Of a DNA stretch of 64,000 nucleotides, positions 46,571-55,630 are shown one piece after another. Source of the stretch: Microbacterium festucae (GTDB lineage Bacteria > Actinomycetota > Actinomycetes > Actinomycetales > Microbacteriaceae); assembly GCF_025421715.1 (NCBI RefSeq), contig NZ_JAOEFC010000001.1:682001-746000 (forward strand), read 5' to 3'. Made by a program: the position numbers and the translations under genes. The notes beneath the pieces are model-generated. The model made no database searches. It saw only the letters and a list, made by a program, of their open reading frames with translations, and was not told where the DNA came from. Numbering within the stretch: the stretch's first letter is position 1; the number at the start of each line of letters is the position of its first letter.

Positions 46571-47833
46571 ATGATGCCCCCCGCCATTCGAGTTCCCGGA
46601 CGAGTGAGCGCCGGGCGCGCCAGGGAGATAATCGACGAGCTCACCGCAGGTGGCTCGCCGGCACTCTCGGTTCCCAAATCGTTGTCGTACGTGAACGCCC
46701 TGTCGGTGACCTCGATCGCGCAGGCAGTGATTACTTGGGGCACTCATCCTGCTACCAGTACCCTCATCACCGATCTGGATCTCGAGGACGTGGACGCAGC
46801 GCGGGTGCTCTCTCGGAATGCAGTCCTCATGACCGCAATCGAGCTCGCAGATGAGATCCAACGCCCGGATGGAGCTGACGTCACCGACAGGTGCAAGGCT
46901 CTTGCCGCCTTCACACTGCGGCATTGGTCGTCGGACGTCCCTCAGATCGCATCCGGGGTGGAGGTCGGCACTGACCGCACGGTCATGGCCGTCGACCACG
47001 AACCCGCGCTCAGATCCCCGCGGGGCATGTATCCGCGGGGGGACCTCGATGAGCAGGCCCGTCCCTTCTTCGCCGGACGTGCCCACGCCGATGTCCATCA
47101 AATGAGAGGTCGACACCCGTTCGGGCATCGAGTTCTTGGAGTGAGCGGGCAGCGGCCTCCGAACTGGGCCGACCGGTACGCAGCAACCGGACACGCTCTC
47201 GGCGTCGTCCTGTTCGAGTTGTTCCAGAACACCGATCTTCATGCCCGCTTATCGGTGCACGGCAAACTGCTACCGAAGTCTGTCCGGTTGATGCACGCGC
47301 GCGGGTTCGCACAGACTCGCGATGTCTTGTCACGGTCAGACCCAGACAATCGCGGCCTCATGGAGTACTTCGCACGCACTTCAGCCCGCGAAAGTGGGGG
47401 CCACACCGCACGATTTCTCAGCGTCTCGGTGCTCGACTCCGGGCCAGGGATGGCTGGGACACTGCTGCGAAGACAGAACATCACCCGACCGGAGAGCCCC
47501 CAGCAGGAGCTCACATATTTCTTGCGCGCACTTCGCATGACCTCCGGCGGTAGCACTCGAGAACCGATGCGCGGTCTTGGCCTTCGGCGCGTTCAGTCCC
47601 TCCTGAGCGCCCTGGGCGGCTTCGCGCGGATCCGCAGTGGGCGCTTCGAGATCCAACGCGATTTCGTCCGCCACCCTTTCGATGGTCCAGACGAACGGGA
47701 GTCGATGTGGTGGGGCAACGTCGCCGAGCCCCGGCCCACTCAGAAGGTGGCCGGAACCGCGATCACGCTGCTGCTACCGATCCCTCCGTTAGCGGACGCA
47801 GCGACGCTGTGGGAGGTCGCATCCGATGACTGA
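46571..47833 (+). CDS. GHKL (HSP90/histidine-kinase-like) ATPase protein, candidate defence component
   Basis: A 420-residue protein with a Bergerat-fold ATPase in its second half. N-box: VVLFELFQNTDLHAR (E216, N220); G1 box: VLDSGPGMAG (D289); G2: GLGLRRVQSLL (335-345). The first 200 residues match nothing I recognise. There is no dimerisation/phosphoacceptor helix, so it is not a sensor kinase; the layout is closer to MORC/HSP90-like ATPases of conflict systems. ATG 46571 follows AAAGAGAG. Its stop overlaps the next gene by 8 bases, so the two act as one unit. Confidence 0.75.
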   Translation: MMPPAIRVPGRVSAGRAREIIDELTAGGSPALSVPKSLSYVNALSVTSIAQAVITWGTHPATSTLITDLDLEDVDAARVLSRNAVLMTAIELADEIQRPDGADVTDRCKALAAFTLRHWSSDVPQIASGVEVGTDRTVMAVDHEPALRSPRGMYPRGDLDEQARPFFAGRAHADVHQMRGRHPFGHRVLGVSGQRPPNWADRYAATGHALGVVLFELFQNTDLHARLSVHGKLLPKSVRLMHARGFAQTRDVLSRSDPDNRGLMEYFARTSARESGGHTARFLSVSVLDSGPGMAGTLLRRQNITRPESPQQELTYFLRALRMTSGGSTREPMRGLGLRRVQSLLSALGGFARIRSGRFEIQRDFVRHPFDGPDERESMWWGNVAEPRPTQKVAGTAITLLLPIPPLADAATLWEVASDD

Positions 47834-50174
47834 GGCTCGAGGCATGGTGACGGGCGACACGTATATCTACGCCACGCACGTCGTACCGGAGGAGGGACGA
47901 AGTCGATCAATCGTTGTGGTCTTCGCGCCGAACGAACTGTCCGGGCTCAAACTAGGGGATCAACTTCGCGACTTCTTCCTTACGAATCCTCTCGCCTCAG
48001 AGTTGTGGTTGATTGCACCGGAGTGGGCCGCCGACGGCCTGCGGAAGGTGCGAGACTCCCAGCGCCTGAAGGAGCGCCTTCTGCACGCTGCAGCGCTGGA
48101 CGCTCAGCGGCTCATCGTCTTCAATTCGTCGGGCGCCTGGATGCAGATCGACGAAGACGCCGACGGCCTGCTCACCTCAGCCGTGGCTGACCGCGTTCGG
48201 CAGGATGGGCTTCGTGTGATGTTCCGCGAGGGCCACGGGCTGATGGAGGCTCATGCAGGCCTCCACTATGCCAAGCCCAGCGGGTCCCACACCCAGCACT
48301 TCCTCCGGGCGGGACCGGTCGTCGCGCGAAGCGCGCACACACTTTTCGTTGCCGCCGCGCTGCTCCCCTGGGCGGCGTCCCGCCCACACCACAGGATCTG
48401 TGTCGACACCAACGCCATTGCCGGCGTTGGGTACGCGCTCGCCGCTCTGCAGGCCTCCTTCGGCAGTTCGACCGCGCTTGTGCCGGTCGACAGCTATGGC
48501 GGCTACGAACGGCTTGCGCTCAACCCACCTGACCCCAGCGAGCAACCTCTGATCCTCATTTCGGCGAGCACTTCTGGCTCGATGGCGGCGAGCATCAGCG
48601 GTGAGTACGGCATCGCCGAGGGCGACATCATGACGCTGTTCTACGTGGGCGATGAGCCGAGGTCTCCCGTGCTGTGCGATCTCACCCGACGCAAGCCCGA
48701 CGATCTCGATGAATACAAGATTGACCCGATCGAGTCGTGGAGTGACGACTGCCCAATGTGCGCGGAGGGGAAGATCACGATCGAGCTCCTCGGTGAGGAA
48801 TTCGTCCCAGAATCCGCTACTGCCTCGTCGCGGATGTTGAAGGCCGTCCACTCGTCCAGGCGCCTGCGTTCCTTCATCGACGTGTTCCGGGGTTCGGGTG
48901 CAATCCGCGTCGCCCGCCCCACAGACGCACAGTCCGGCTACGCGAGGGTCATGAACATCACCCTCGCGCCACTGCTTGAGGACACCGGGCACCCGGTCCA
49001 AGCTCGCGTTATGGCGGAGTTAAAGCGACATCTTCCGGCCCAACTGCGTTGGATCATCAGCCTCGGAGATCCGGATTCGAATGCAACCGCGGAACTCGCG
49101 AAGACTGCGTGCGAGGAGGTCGGTCTACGGAATGTCGAGATCGTGGGCCCCGGCGAACTGGACGAGGGGAAGAAGTTGGGCGGCGGGCACGCCTTCGTCG
49201 TCGGAGGGACCATCGCGAGCGGCAGAAGTGTCCGAAACATTAGCCGACAACTGCGGTCACTGCACGACGATCACATCCACTACTTCCTGGTGTGCGCGAA
49301 GCCGCGAAGTGAAGCGGCGTGGGACACGCTCGTTAGTGATCTCACCTACGGAAGGACCGCCAAGTACTACCCATTACATGTCGTATGGCGCGTGGAGACT
49401 GAGCCTGATCGCGGGGAACACAGCCCATGGCTTCTCGAACTCGAGACCCTCCGCTCCGTGTCCATCGAGCTGGCTGGACGAGATCCCGAGCAGGTCCCCG
49501 AGGGGACCCTCGATGCGGTGCAGGGCCGCATTGAGGAGCTCGCTGCCGAGGGCGCGGCGCACGACTTCGTCCTGTTGCCGGCGTCGGACTATGGGACATC
49601 ATCCGGTCAGGCGTTGGACCTCAATCCGAACTTCGCGTTCTGGGACGATCGGGCGAAGAAGAGCGATGAGCTTGCCACGCAGGACGAGGTGTTCTTCACC
49701 ATGGCGACCGTGTTGCATACGTTCCGCTATTCAGCGGACGGACGCTTCGCGCTCTTCGGAGTACCGGGCCACGGCTACGTGCTGGACCCCTTGAACTTTG
49801 GACGCTTCAATGATCCGATCATCCAGGCGTGCATCCTTCGTGCCGCAAAAGGTGTAGAACTCGACTTCCGGAGCCATAGCGATACGAGCCAGGTCATGGC
49901 AGATGAGATTCTTCATCTGCTGAGCGCATATGCGGACGTCAGCAGAGGCGGCGCGGCGGTCGAGATCGCCCTATCTATCGCGCGTGGCCTCACCGACGAG
50001 AAGTCACCGGGTGCGCTCCGATTGCGCGGCGATGACCTTTCACGGGTCGCCAACATGGTCGACGAAGTGGAACCAGCAATCGCGCCACTACTCGCTGCCC
50101 TCCTCCGCTACATCCAGGCGGTGGTCCACCGTGATCAGGTGGACGCCGCGGTCGCCCCGGCGGATGGCGACTAG
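47826..50174 (+). CDS. Large protein with phosphoribosyltransferase-like motifs, partner of the GHKL ATPase
   Basis: A 782-residue protein of no family I can name. Residues 190-275 read as one Rossmann-like unit with a turn ILISASTSGSM. Residues 405-490 read as a second, with AFVVGGTIASGRSVRN (456-471), resembling the PRPP-binding loop of phosphoribosyltransferases but lacking its two acidic residues. A CPMC pair at 309-312 is followed by ITIELLGEEFVPE, which looks like a small metal-binding insertion. The C-terminal 180 residues contain YVLDPLNFGRFND and are mainly helical. The start at 47826 has GGGAGG upstream; ATG 47844 is an alternative. Tight coupling to the GHKL gene suggests a two-protein system. 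Confidence 0.7.
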   Translation: MTEARGMVTGDTYIYATHVVPEEGRSRSIVVVFAPNELSGLKLGDQLRDFFLTNPLASELWLIAPEWAADGLRKVRDSQRLKERLLHAAALDAQRLIVFNSSGAWMQIDEDADGLLTSAVADRVRQDGLRVMFREGHGLMEAHAGLHYAKPSGSHTQHFLRAGPVVARSAHTLFVAAALLPWAASRPHHRICVDTNAIAGVGYALAALQASFGSSTALVPVDSYGGYERLALNPPDPSEQPLILISASTSGSMAASISGEYGIAEGDIMTLFYVGDEPRSPVLCDLTRRKPDDLDEYKIDPIESWSDDCPMCAEGKITIELLGEEFVPESATASSRMLKAVHSSRRLRSFIDVFRGSGAIRVARPTDAQSGYARVMNITLAPLLEDTGHPVQARVMAELKRHLPAQLRWIISLGDPDSNATAELAKTACEEVGLRNVEIVGPGELDEGKKLGGGHAFVVGGTIASGRSVRNISRQLRSLHDDHIHYFLVCAKPRSEAAWDTLVSDLTYGRTAKYYPLHVVWRVETEPDRGEHSPWLLELETLRSVSIELAGRDPEQVPEGTLDAVQGRIEELAAEGAAHDFVLLPASDYGTSSGQALDLNPNFAFWDDRAKKSDELATQDEVFFTMATVLHTFRYSADGRFALFGVPGHGYVLDPLNFGRFNDPIIQACILRAAKGVELDFRSHSDTSQVMADEILHLLSAYADVSRGGAAVEIALSIARGLTDEKSPGALRLRGDDLSRVANMVDEVEPAIAPLLAALLRYIQAVVHRDQVDAAVAPADGD

Positions 50175-50546
50175 TGCGAAGAGCCGTAGCTGATCAATCA
50201 CCGCCATAGGTGACCTTCCCTCGAACACCTCGTCAGAGACGATCGTGCAGAAAACGCGGGTTCCCGATCGCGAGACATTTACCCTCGCGCGCTCGACTGC
50301 GTGAAGGGTTCCCGCCTCGTCGCCGATCCGGCGCATGGCGCACCAGAGCGTGTGCCTTGTCTTCACCACCCACCGGTCGTCGCTCCACCGCAGGCTTCTC
50401 GATGGTGGGGGCGCATGGAAGACGACACTGATCGTCGCGCCAACTCTGGATTGGGGTGGCTGCAGGACCGAACAGTCCGGACTTGCACGAGTTTCGCGCT
50501 CCGAGAGCCTGGAGGGCGAGCTCGTCAGCGGGTTGTAAGTGGACAT
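50088..50546 (-). CDS. Hypothetical protein convergent with the PRTase-like gene
   Basis: A 152-codon frame on the minus strand. In sampled stretches the third codon position is about 70-74% GC, higher than the first and second positions, which is the pattern of real coding. The middle section (DDRWVVKTRHTLWCAMRRIGD) reads like a globular protein. Its last 87 bases overlap the end of the PRTase-like gene in the opposite direction. No family is recognised, and the N-terminal 40 residues are less convincing. It could be a decayed gene. Confidence 0.35.
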   Translation of the reverse strand: MSTYNPLTSSPSRLSERETRASPDCSVLQPPQSRVGATISVVFHAPPPSRSLRWSDDRWVVKTRHTLWCAMRRIGDEAGTLHAVERARVNVSRSGTRVFCTIVSDEVFEGRSPMAVIDQLRLFALVAIRRGDRGVHLITVDHRLDVAEEGSE

Positions 50547-50885
50547 ACCCGCCTATGCGGCACCATCAGTGCTCGGGTGTCGCTTACATCCGCCCCTTCC
50601 GTCACTGATGCGGACGACCTCGGCTGCGCGTTCGAGCGGCTGCTGAGTCGTACACCGGACCTTCCCCTCGGCTGCGGACGTACTGATCAACGCATCGACC
50701 ATCGAGGACTTGCCAACGCGCAGTGACCGCATAGCTGCAACATGCGATGCACAAACGAACCTCACACCAAGGCCTCACACGTTCGCGGCCGCTCCGCCGA
50801 CGTACGCGTGGACGCCGGCGGTACTCGGCAGAGGATTCCGCAGCGCGCCGGAACATGGGAAGACCTGTTGACTAGGCTTCCTTTC

Positions 50886-51752
50886 GTGCACGTCGAGGAG
50901 AGGGACGCGATCCGGGCCATGTCCGGGCTCTTCACGACTGCAACCCTGCGAGCACTGGCCGCGCCAACACCGTGGGACGCGGCGGAGCGATTCGGGACCG
51001 TCGACCACATGATGTCGGCTGACGCACCGCTTGCGACGGTGTTCGATCAGGCGTATCAGGTGCTGGAGCGGTTCCGACGGTCCGAGTACGTGTTCAAGAA
51101 CTCGGTGGTATCGAAGATCGTCTTCGGTCGGCACCGCCCGACCACAGCATCGGCTGCGTTGGAGTTTGCTCTCGGCGCATCTGTAGCTGACGTGGTGGTT
51201 TTCAACGGGACCATCACCGCCTACGAAATCAAGACCGACTTCGACAGCTTCGCGCGACTGCCGACTCAGCTCGCGGACTACGCCGCCGTAGCCGAATTCA
51301 CGTACGTCGTCACCTCGGCGAACCGCGTTACGGCGGCACTTGATGCGGTACCTGCTCACGTGGGCGTCATGGCTCTCACGGCGAGGGGTTTCTTGTCGGT
51401 CCGACGTGAGGCGACACGACGACCGGACCTGCTCTCTCACCGCGGCTTGTTCGCGGTACTCAGATCCGCCGAGCGGGCCGAGCTCTTCCGCATCCATAGC
51501 CTATCGCCCGCCGACACCTCGACACGGGCCGCGTTCGAGGCGTTCACAACCCTCCACCTCGGCGGCATCTATCAGGACGTCACCAAGCTCCTCAAGCGAC
51601 GGTTCAGCGACGCCGCGGTCGCAGCCGGCGCACCCGGAGTTCCAGAGTCTCTGAGAGCCCTCATGTGCGGTACACCTCTGTCGTCACGGGCCCGCGATCG
51701 GCTATCCGAACGCCTGGCGCAGCGTCCCGCTGCGTTGCTCGAATCCTCCTAG
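50886..51752 (+). CDS. sce7726 family protein (PD-(D/E)xK nuclease-like)
   Basis: A 288-residue protein. Conserved features are RSEYVFKNSVVSKIVFGRH, then a nuclease-like core EFALGASVADVVVFNG followed by AYEIKTDFDSFARLPTQ, where D and ExK fit a PD-(D/E)xK active site, and VPAHVGVMALT. This matches the sce7726 family as I know it. The start is uncertain: GTG 50886 is given, ATG 50919 is possible, and the frame is open from 50742, but the extra residues look non-coding. The sce7725 partner follows 54 bases later. The 340 bases upstream contain no other gene I can support. Confidence 0.8.
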   Translation: MHVEERDAIRAMSGLFTTATLRALAAPTPWDAAERFGTVDHMMSADAPLATVFDQAYQVLERFRRSEYVFKNSVVSKIVFGRHRPTTASAALEFALGASVADVVVFNGTITAYEIKTDFDSFARLPTQLADYAAVAEFTYVVTSANRVTAALDAVPAHVGVMALTARGFLSVRREATRRPDLLSHRGLFAVLRSAERAELFRIHSLSPADTSTRAAFEAFTTLHLGGIYQDVTKLLKRRFSDAAVAAGAPGVPESLRALMCGTPLSSRARDRLSERLAQRPAALLESS

Positions 51753-51806
51753 GATCTGCGCAGATGGCGCGCCCGAAGCGTCACCGCATCCTGAGGAGAC
51801 ACTCCC

Positions 51807-52730
51807 ATGTACTTCCCGTACCTCTACGGACTCCAGAGCGAGTTGCTCGCACTCCGCGACCTCCCCAACACGGAGTCGCTGGCGCGCCTGTCGCCCACGA
51901 TCGATCCGGTGAAATCGAACCCGGCGTCACTTCGAACCGCACTGTCATCCCTGGCAGAACTGCCGGTCGTCCCGGCCGTGGTGATCAATCCATCTCTTCA
52001 GGAGCTTCGCACGCCCGCTGCGGCTGCGGCCTGGTGGACAGAGATCGAGCCCACGATCCGCTCGACCCGCGCCACGCCGGCGCTGGCGATCACTAGTTCG
52101 ACGACCCCCGCCGAAATCGCAGTCTTCGCCACCTCGTTCCCGGCTGGGCCGTTGCGCCTCGTCGTCCGCTCCGGGGGTCCGATTGCGTCCGTGGCCGCAT
52201 CGACGCTTGCCGGCCGCGAAGTGATCGCGGTCTGCCATCACAACGTTGAGGACAGCGTCTTCGTCGCCGCGTTCGGAGCGGACAAGGTCGTCCGCCTCGC
52301 TGACAGCTTCGTGCGCCAGCAGCGCAACGCGGACTATGAAGGGGTGGAGTGGTTCACCAGTTCGAACACATCCTTCCGCGGGTCGGGGCGACCAGGCTTC
52401 GGCGACTACACCGTCCTCGCGTCCTTGCCCGCAAAGCCGGGCGGTGGCCGCGCCGGCGCGGTAGCGGTGCATGCCTCGTTCATCCACGCCAGCGGCGACA
52501 TATGGGTCGCCCACTATGTGTCTGACACCACCGACCGCGACGAAGGAACAACGGCCGAGAAGCTACTGGAGGCGCTCGATAAGCTGCAGGTCGACCGCGC
52601 ACAGTACCTCGACAGCGCCGGCATGCGCGGCTTCGACGACATTCACGCGCGTCGCCTAGCCACAAACCTTGCGACAAACAAGCGCCACCAAGTCTCCCAT
52701 CACCTCGTCACCACGCTGGCTTCGTTCTAA
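51807..52730 (+). CDS. sce7725 / beta-protein family protein
   Basis: A 307-residue protein beginning MYFPYLYGLQSELLALRDL, the typical opening of the sce7725 and phage beta-protein families (Pfam beta_protein type). A later FGDYTVLASLP...GGG...AVAVHASFIH section is also conserved. ATG 51807 follows GAGGAG. These proteins are found with sce7726 proteins; a role in phage-host conflict has been suspected but no mechanism is known to me. The pair is transcribed in the same direction as the GHKL/PRTase-like pair. Confidence 0.82.
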   Translation: MYFPYLYGLQSELLALRDLPNTESLARLSPTIDPVKSNPASLRTALSSLAELPVVPAVVINPSLQELRTPAAAAAWWTEIEPTIRSTRATPALAITSSTTPAEIAVFATSFPAGPLRLVVRSGGPIASVAASTLAGREVIAVCHHNVEDSVFVAAFGADKVVRLADSFVRQQRNADYEGVEWFTSSNTSFRGSGRPGFGDYTVLASLPAKPGGGRAGAVAVHASFIHASGDIWVAHYVSDTTDRDEGTTAEKLLEALDKLQVDRAQYLDSAGMRGFDDIHARRLATNLATNKRHQVSHHLVTTLASF

Positions 52731-52838
52731 GAGCCGTGGCGTGGCGTCCGTCATCCAGTTGAATGAAATGACGGACCCGATTCACACTTCCGTGCTCTGT
52801 GCGCGCGACCGCTCAGCGATGGATGCAATTGCCGCAAC

Positions 52839-53105
52839 CTAACTACCCGAGCGGTGATGTGCACCCGGCTCCGGGAGGGCGTCACCCCCTTGCGGAGGCA
52901 GCAAACCCGAGTTCACGACGCTGACGCCCGTCAAGAGCCAAGTGAACACCGCGTCCGGTCGGATTACGGAGAGCGGCTGAGGAAGGAAGGCGGCGGCGAG
53001 CGCAAACATGCACGCACCGCCGATTGCGGCGCCGATCGGGAAACGGAGCAGGACCAGTGTTCTTCTCGGTGTCGGCGCGTTCACCCGCGCCGACACCGCC
53101 GACAT
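52839..53105 (-). CDS. Small two-helix membrane protein
   Basis: An 88-residue protein. Its two hydrophobic segments are LVLLRFPIGAAIGGACMFAL and AVFTWLLTGVSVVNSGLL, joined by a short loop; it ends with a hydrophilic tail. The codon pattern (high GC at third position) supports coding on the minus strand. ATG 53105 was chosen because GAGGG lies 9 bases upstream; the frame is open further upstream, but those residues look random. No family recognised. It faces away from the sensor kinase gene. Confidence 0.45.
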   Translation of the reverse strand: MSAVSARVNAPTPRRTLVLLRFPIGAAIGGACMFALAAAFLPQPLSVIRPDAVFTWLLTGVSVVNSGLLPPQGGDALPEPGAHHRSGS

Positions 53106-53455
53106 TGCGCTGGGACCCTCGATCACAACGCCGGACGCGCGTGCCGACCTCAGCGACTTCATCATCCGAACACATCTGCTCGCACAATCCCATGCTTTGT
53201 GCGGACGCACGCCGTATCGTCGGCGCGATTGCCCTCGGCACGTCCGTGATTCTCGTACTCGTTCGCTGAGGCCTACAGCGGAAGCTCGGCCGGGGCGCAC
53301 CACGCTTCAGTTCATGGCCGATGGCGCGCTAGTCGCGGTGACATTGCTCGCGGCCGCGTTCGCGAGTGGGCGCGGCGAGAACTGCGTCCTACCCTGGATG
53401 TTCGTACGAGCCGCGGGCGAACCGCTTCCTCCTTCTCCACAGCAACGGAGCATAA
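53106..53455. other. Intergenic stretch without a supported gene
   Basis: The 350 bases before the sensor kinase gene contain open frames in both directions, but none has a ribosome site together with protein-like composition. The promoter of the two-component system should lie here; no clear -35/-10 pair was found. Confidence 0.5.
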
Positions 53456-54724
53456 ATGGCCAGTGTCAATGAGCCGCGCACAGCTCCTCGGGTCGTGAGC
53501 ACCCTCCTCGGGACAAGGCGGGCTGCCTCGTCTTTCGCTCTCACAGTGTTCGTGGTCACTGCAGTGCAGGTGTTGTCGGTTCCCGCGATGGCGTACTTCG
53601 ATGGAATGACTGAGTGGGGGCTTGCGCTGCCCGAACCGGCAATTGTTGTCCTGCTTGTACTCGGGTGCGCAGTTCAGGCGTGGGCTCTTACGCTCTCGGA
53701 CCGCTGGCCGCGATGGGCGGTCGCGATCGCTACGACTACTTACGTCACACTCGCGATTGGCTTGGGGGTGCCGTCGTGGCTCGTAGGGATGTACTTGGTG
53801 ATCGCACTAGCTCTCTTCCTTCTCGCAACTAGGGTCAGGGTGGTCGCCGCCTCACTGTGGGCCGTAGGTGTCATCGTCACGAGCATGGGCGCGCTATTCG
53901 CCTGGTTGCTGTGGCTAGGCTCCGATCCAAGCGTCGCAACGAGTTTCGTTCTGGGAGAGACAGCACGCCTGGCCGCGCCCGCGACTGGCGCTACCGCCCT
54001 CGGCATTTGGTGGGCGGTCCGAGTGCGACGGGTAACCGCAGTCCAGCAACAGGCGGAGCTCGCCGAACAAGAACATGCGCGGCGCGTCTCTGACGCGCAA
54101 CGTTCGGAACGCGCGCGAATCGCGCAGGAGCTACATGATGTTGCCGGCCAGCACCTGGCAGGTCTCGTCACACTCGCCGACGCCGCCGTAGCCATCTCGC
54201 CCGATCAGCCCGAGCAGGCGCTCGCGCTCCTCGAAGACGTGCGAAGCGAGGGACGGTTCGCCGCTGCCAGCCTTTCCGGCGCGCTCGCGGACATGCGCGC
54301 TGTTGATTCGGCCCCGCGTCAGTCAACGCCAGACCTGAGGCGTGCAGAGGAGCTGTTCGTTTACTGGCGCAGGGTGGGAATGGCAGTCTCCGCCAGCGTT
54401 GAGGGCGACGTCGAAGACTTGCCGGCGGTGGTCTCCAGCACCGCCTACAGGGCAATGCAAGAAGCACTGACGAACGCTGCAAAGCATGCTCCCGGCGCGG
54501 TCGTCGAGGTGATGGTGATAGCGACCAGCAGCGACCTCGAGTTGATGGTCTCGAACACAGACCGGGATGCGTCCGCGCTGCCTCGAGTCGGTCTCGACCT
54601 GCGGTGGGGCCTTGCGGGGATGCGTGAACGCGTCGAGTTGCTGGGTGGCACGCTGGATGCGGGCCCATGCTCCAATGGTGGGTGGCGGGTGACCCTTAAG
54701 ATCCCGATCACACCCGTCGCCTAG
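53456..54724 (+). CDS. NarL-type sensor histidine kinase next to the lanthipeptide genes
   Basis: A 422-residue kinase with about five N-terminal membrane segments (residues 25-190), a coiled linker (RVTAVQQQAELAEQEHARR), HisKA_3 phosphoacceptor motif ERARIAQELHDVAGQHL, ATPase N-box MQEALTNAAKHAPGA and G-box WGLAGMRERVELLGG. ATG 53456 has GGAG upstream. The response regulator gene follows 13 bases later. With LanKC and its peptide next downstream, the pair probably regulates lanthipeptide production. Confidence 0.9.
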   Translation: MASVNEPRTAPRVVSTLLGTRRAASSFALTVFVVTAVQVLSVPAMAYFDGMTEWGLALPEPAIVVLLVLGCAVQAWALTLSDRWPRWAVAIATTTYVTLAIGLGVPSWLVGMYLVIALALFLLATRVRVVAASLWAVGVIVTSMGALFAWLLWLGSDPSVATSFVLGETARLAAPATGATALGIWWAVRVRRVTAVQQQAELAEQEHARRVSDAQRSERARIAQELHDVAGQHLAGLVTLADAAVAISPDQPEQALALLEDVRSEGRFAAASLSGALADMRAVDSAPRQSTPDLRRAEELFVYWRRVGMAVSASVEGDVEDLPAVVSSTAYRAMQEALTNAAKHAPGAVVEVMVIATSSDLELMVSNTDRDASALPRVGLDLRWGLAGMRERVELLGGTLDAGPCSNGGWRVTLKIPITPVA

Positions 54725-54737
54725 CAATCGAGACACC

Positions 54738-55430
54738 ATGACCGGCTCGCCCAAACGCATCAGAGTGCTTATCGCGGACGACAACCGTGCCGTCCGGCGG
54801 GGGCTCCGCGTTCAATTGGAGAACGCACCCGGCATCAGCGTGATTGGCGAGGTGAGCAACGGTCGCGATGCGGTATTGGCCGCACGAAACGAACGCGCCG
54901 ACGTGGTGCTGATGGATATCCAGATGCCGGAGCAGAGTGGGATCGCTGCAACTCGCGAACTCATGTTGACGTCCGACGAACAACCGGTTGCGGTCATCGT
55001 CATGACTAGCTTCGCGGTCGACGGCTACGTGACCGAAGCGCTCGACGCGGGCGCCGTCGGCTATCTGCTGAAGAGCCTCGATTCCACTCAGGTTGTCGAC
55101 GCGATCTTCGCCGCCGCTAATGGCGAGGCGATTGTCTCGACGCACGTGACGGCGCCCGTTCTCCGTGAGTTCGTCCGGCGGCGTCCCGACCCAATCGAGC
55201 CGGACGCGATTGCCGCGCTCAGCGCGGCCGAACGACGCGTCGTCTCCGTGCTGAGTTCTGGCGTGACAAGCAATGAGGACATCGCGAAAGAGCTTCAGGT
55301 ATCGGTACACACCGTCCGCTCGCAGCTACAGTCCGCGCTGAAGAAACTGGGCCTGAACGATCGGACACAGCTTGCCCTATGGGGCGCGAAGCACCACCTC
55401 GCTGCGGCGCCCCCTCACTCATCTGAGTGA
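54738..55430 (+). CDS. NarL/LuxR-type response regulator
   Basis: A 230-residue regulator. Receiver domain: VLIADDNRAVRRGL, phosphoacceptor in VVLMDIQMPEQSG, lysine in GYLLKSLD. LuxR-type HTH: LSAAERRVVSVLSSGVTSNE and VSVHTVRSQLQSALKKLGL. It is cotranscribed with the kinase gene. In Streptomyces the SapB class III lanthipeptide genes are controlled by RamR, also a LuxR-type response regulator, so a similar role is likely here. Confidence 0.92.
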   Translation: MTGSPKRIRVLIADDNRAVRRGLRVQLENAPGISVIGEVSNGRDAVLAARNERADVVLMDIQMPEQSGIAATRELMLTSDEQPVAVIVMTSFAVDGYVTEALDAGAVGYLLKSLDSTQVVDAIFAAANGEAIVSTHVTAPVLREFVRRRPDPIEPDAIAALSAAERRVVSVLSSGVTSNEDIAKELQVSVHTVRSQLQSALKKLGLNDRTQLALWGAKHHLAAAPPHSSE

Positions 55431-55630
55431 AAACAGGGACTGAGTTAGACGGCTAGCCGGATCCTTCTTTAGCCCGAAAGGGCGACTGAAAGCCGCGTCA
55501 CTTCGCGAGAGTCGCCTCAAGATCGCCGGTCGCGGCCATCCTTTATCTCCGATCCATCCGTGCGAGAACACTTTTCTCCTCATCGCACAATGTGCTGCGC
55601 CTGCGCGCATTCGTTCAATGGGGAGAACTG

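Noticed and set aside
50301..50726. A 141-codon plus-strand frame between the PRTase-like and sce7726 genes
   Set aside because: There is no ribosome site and the composition is poor; the opposite strand has the better coding pattern in this stretch.
55472..55483. GCCC-GAAA-GGGC hairpin after the response regulator gene as a terminator
   Set aside because: A 4-base stem without a U-tract is too weak to call.
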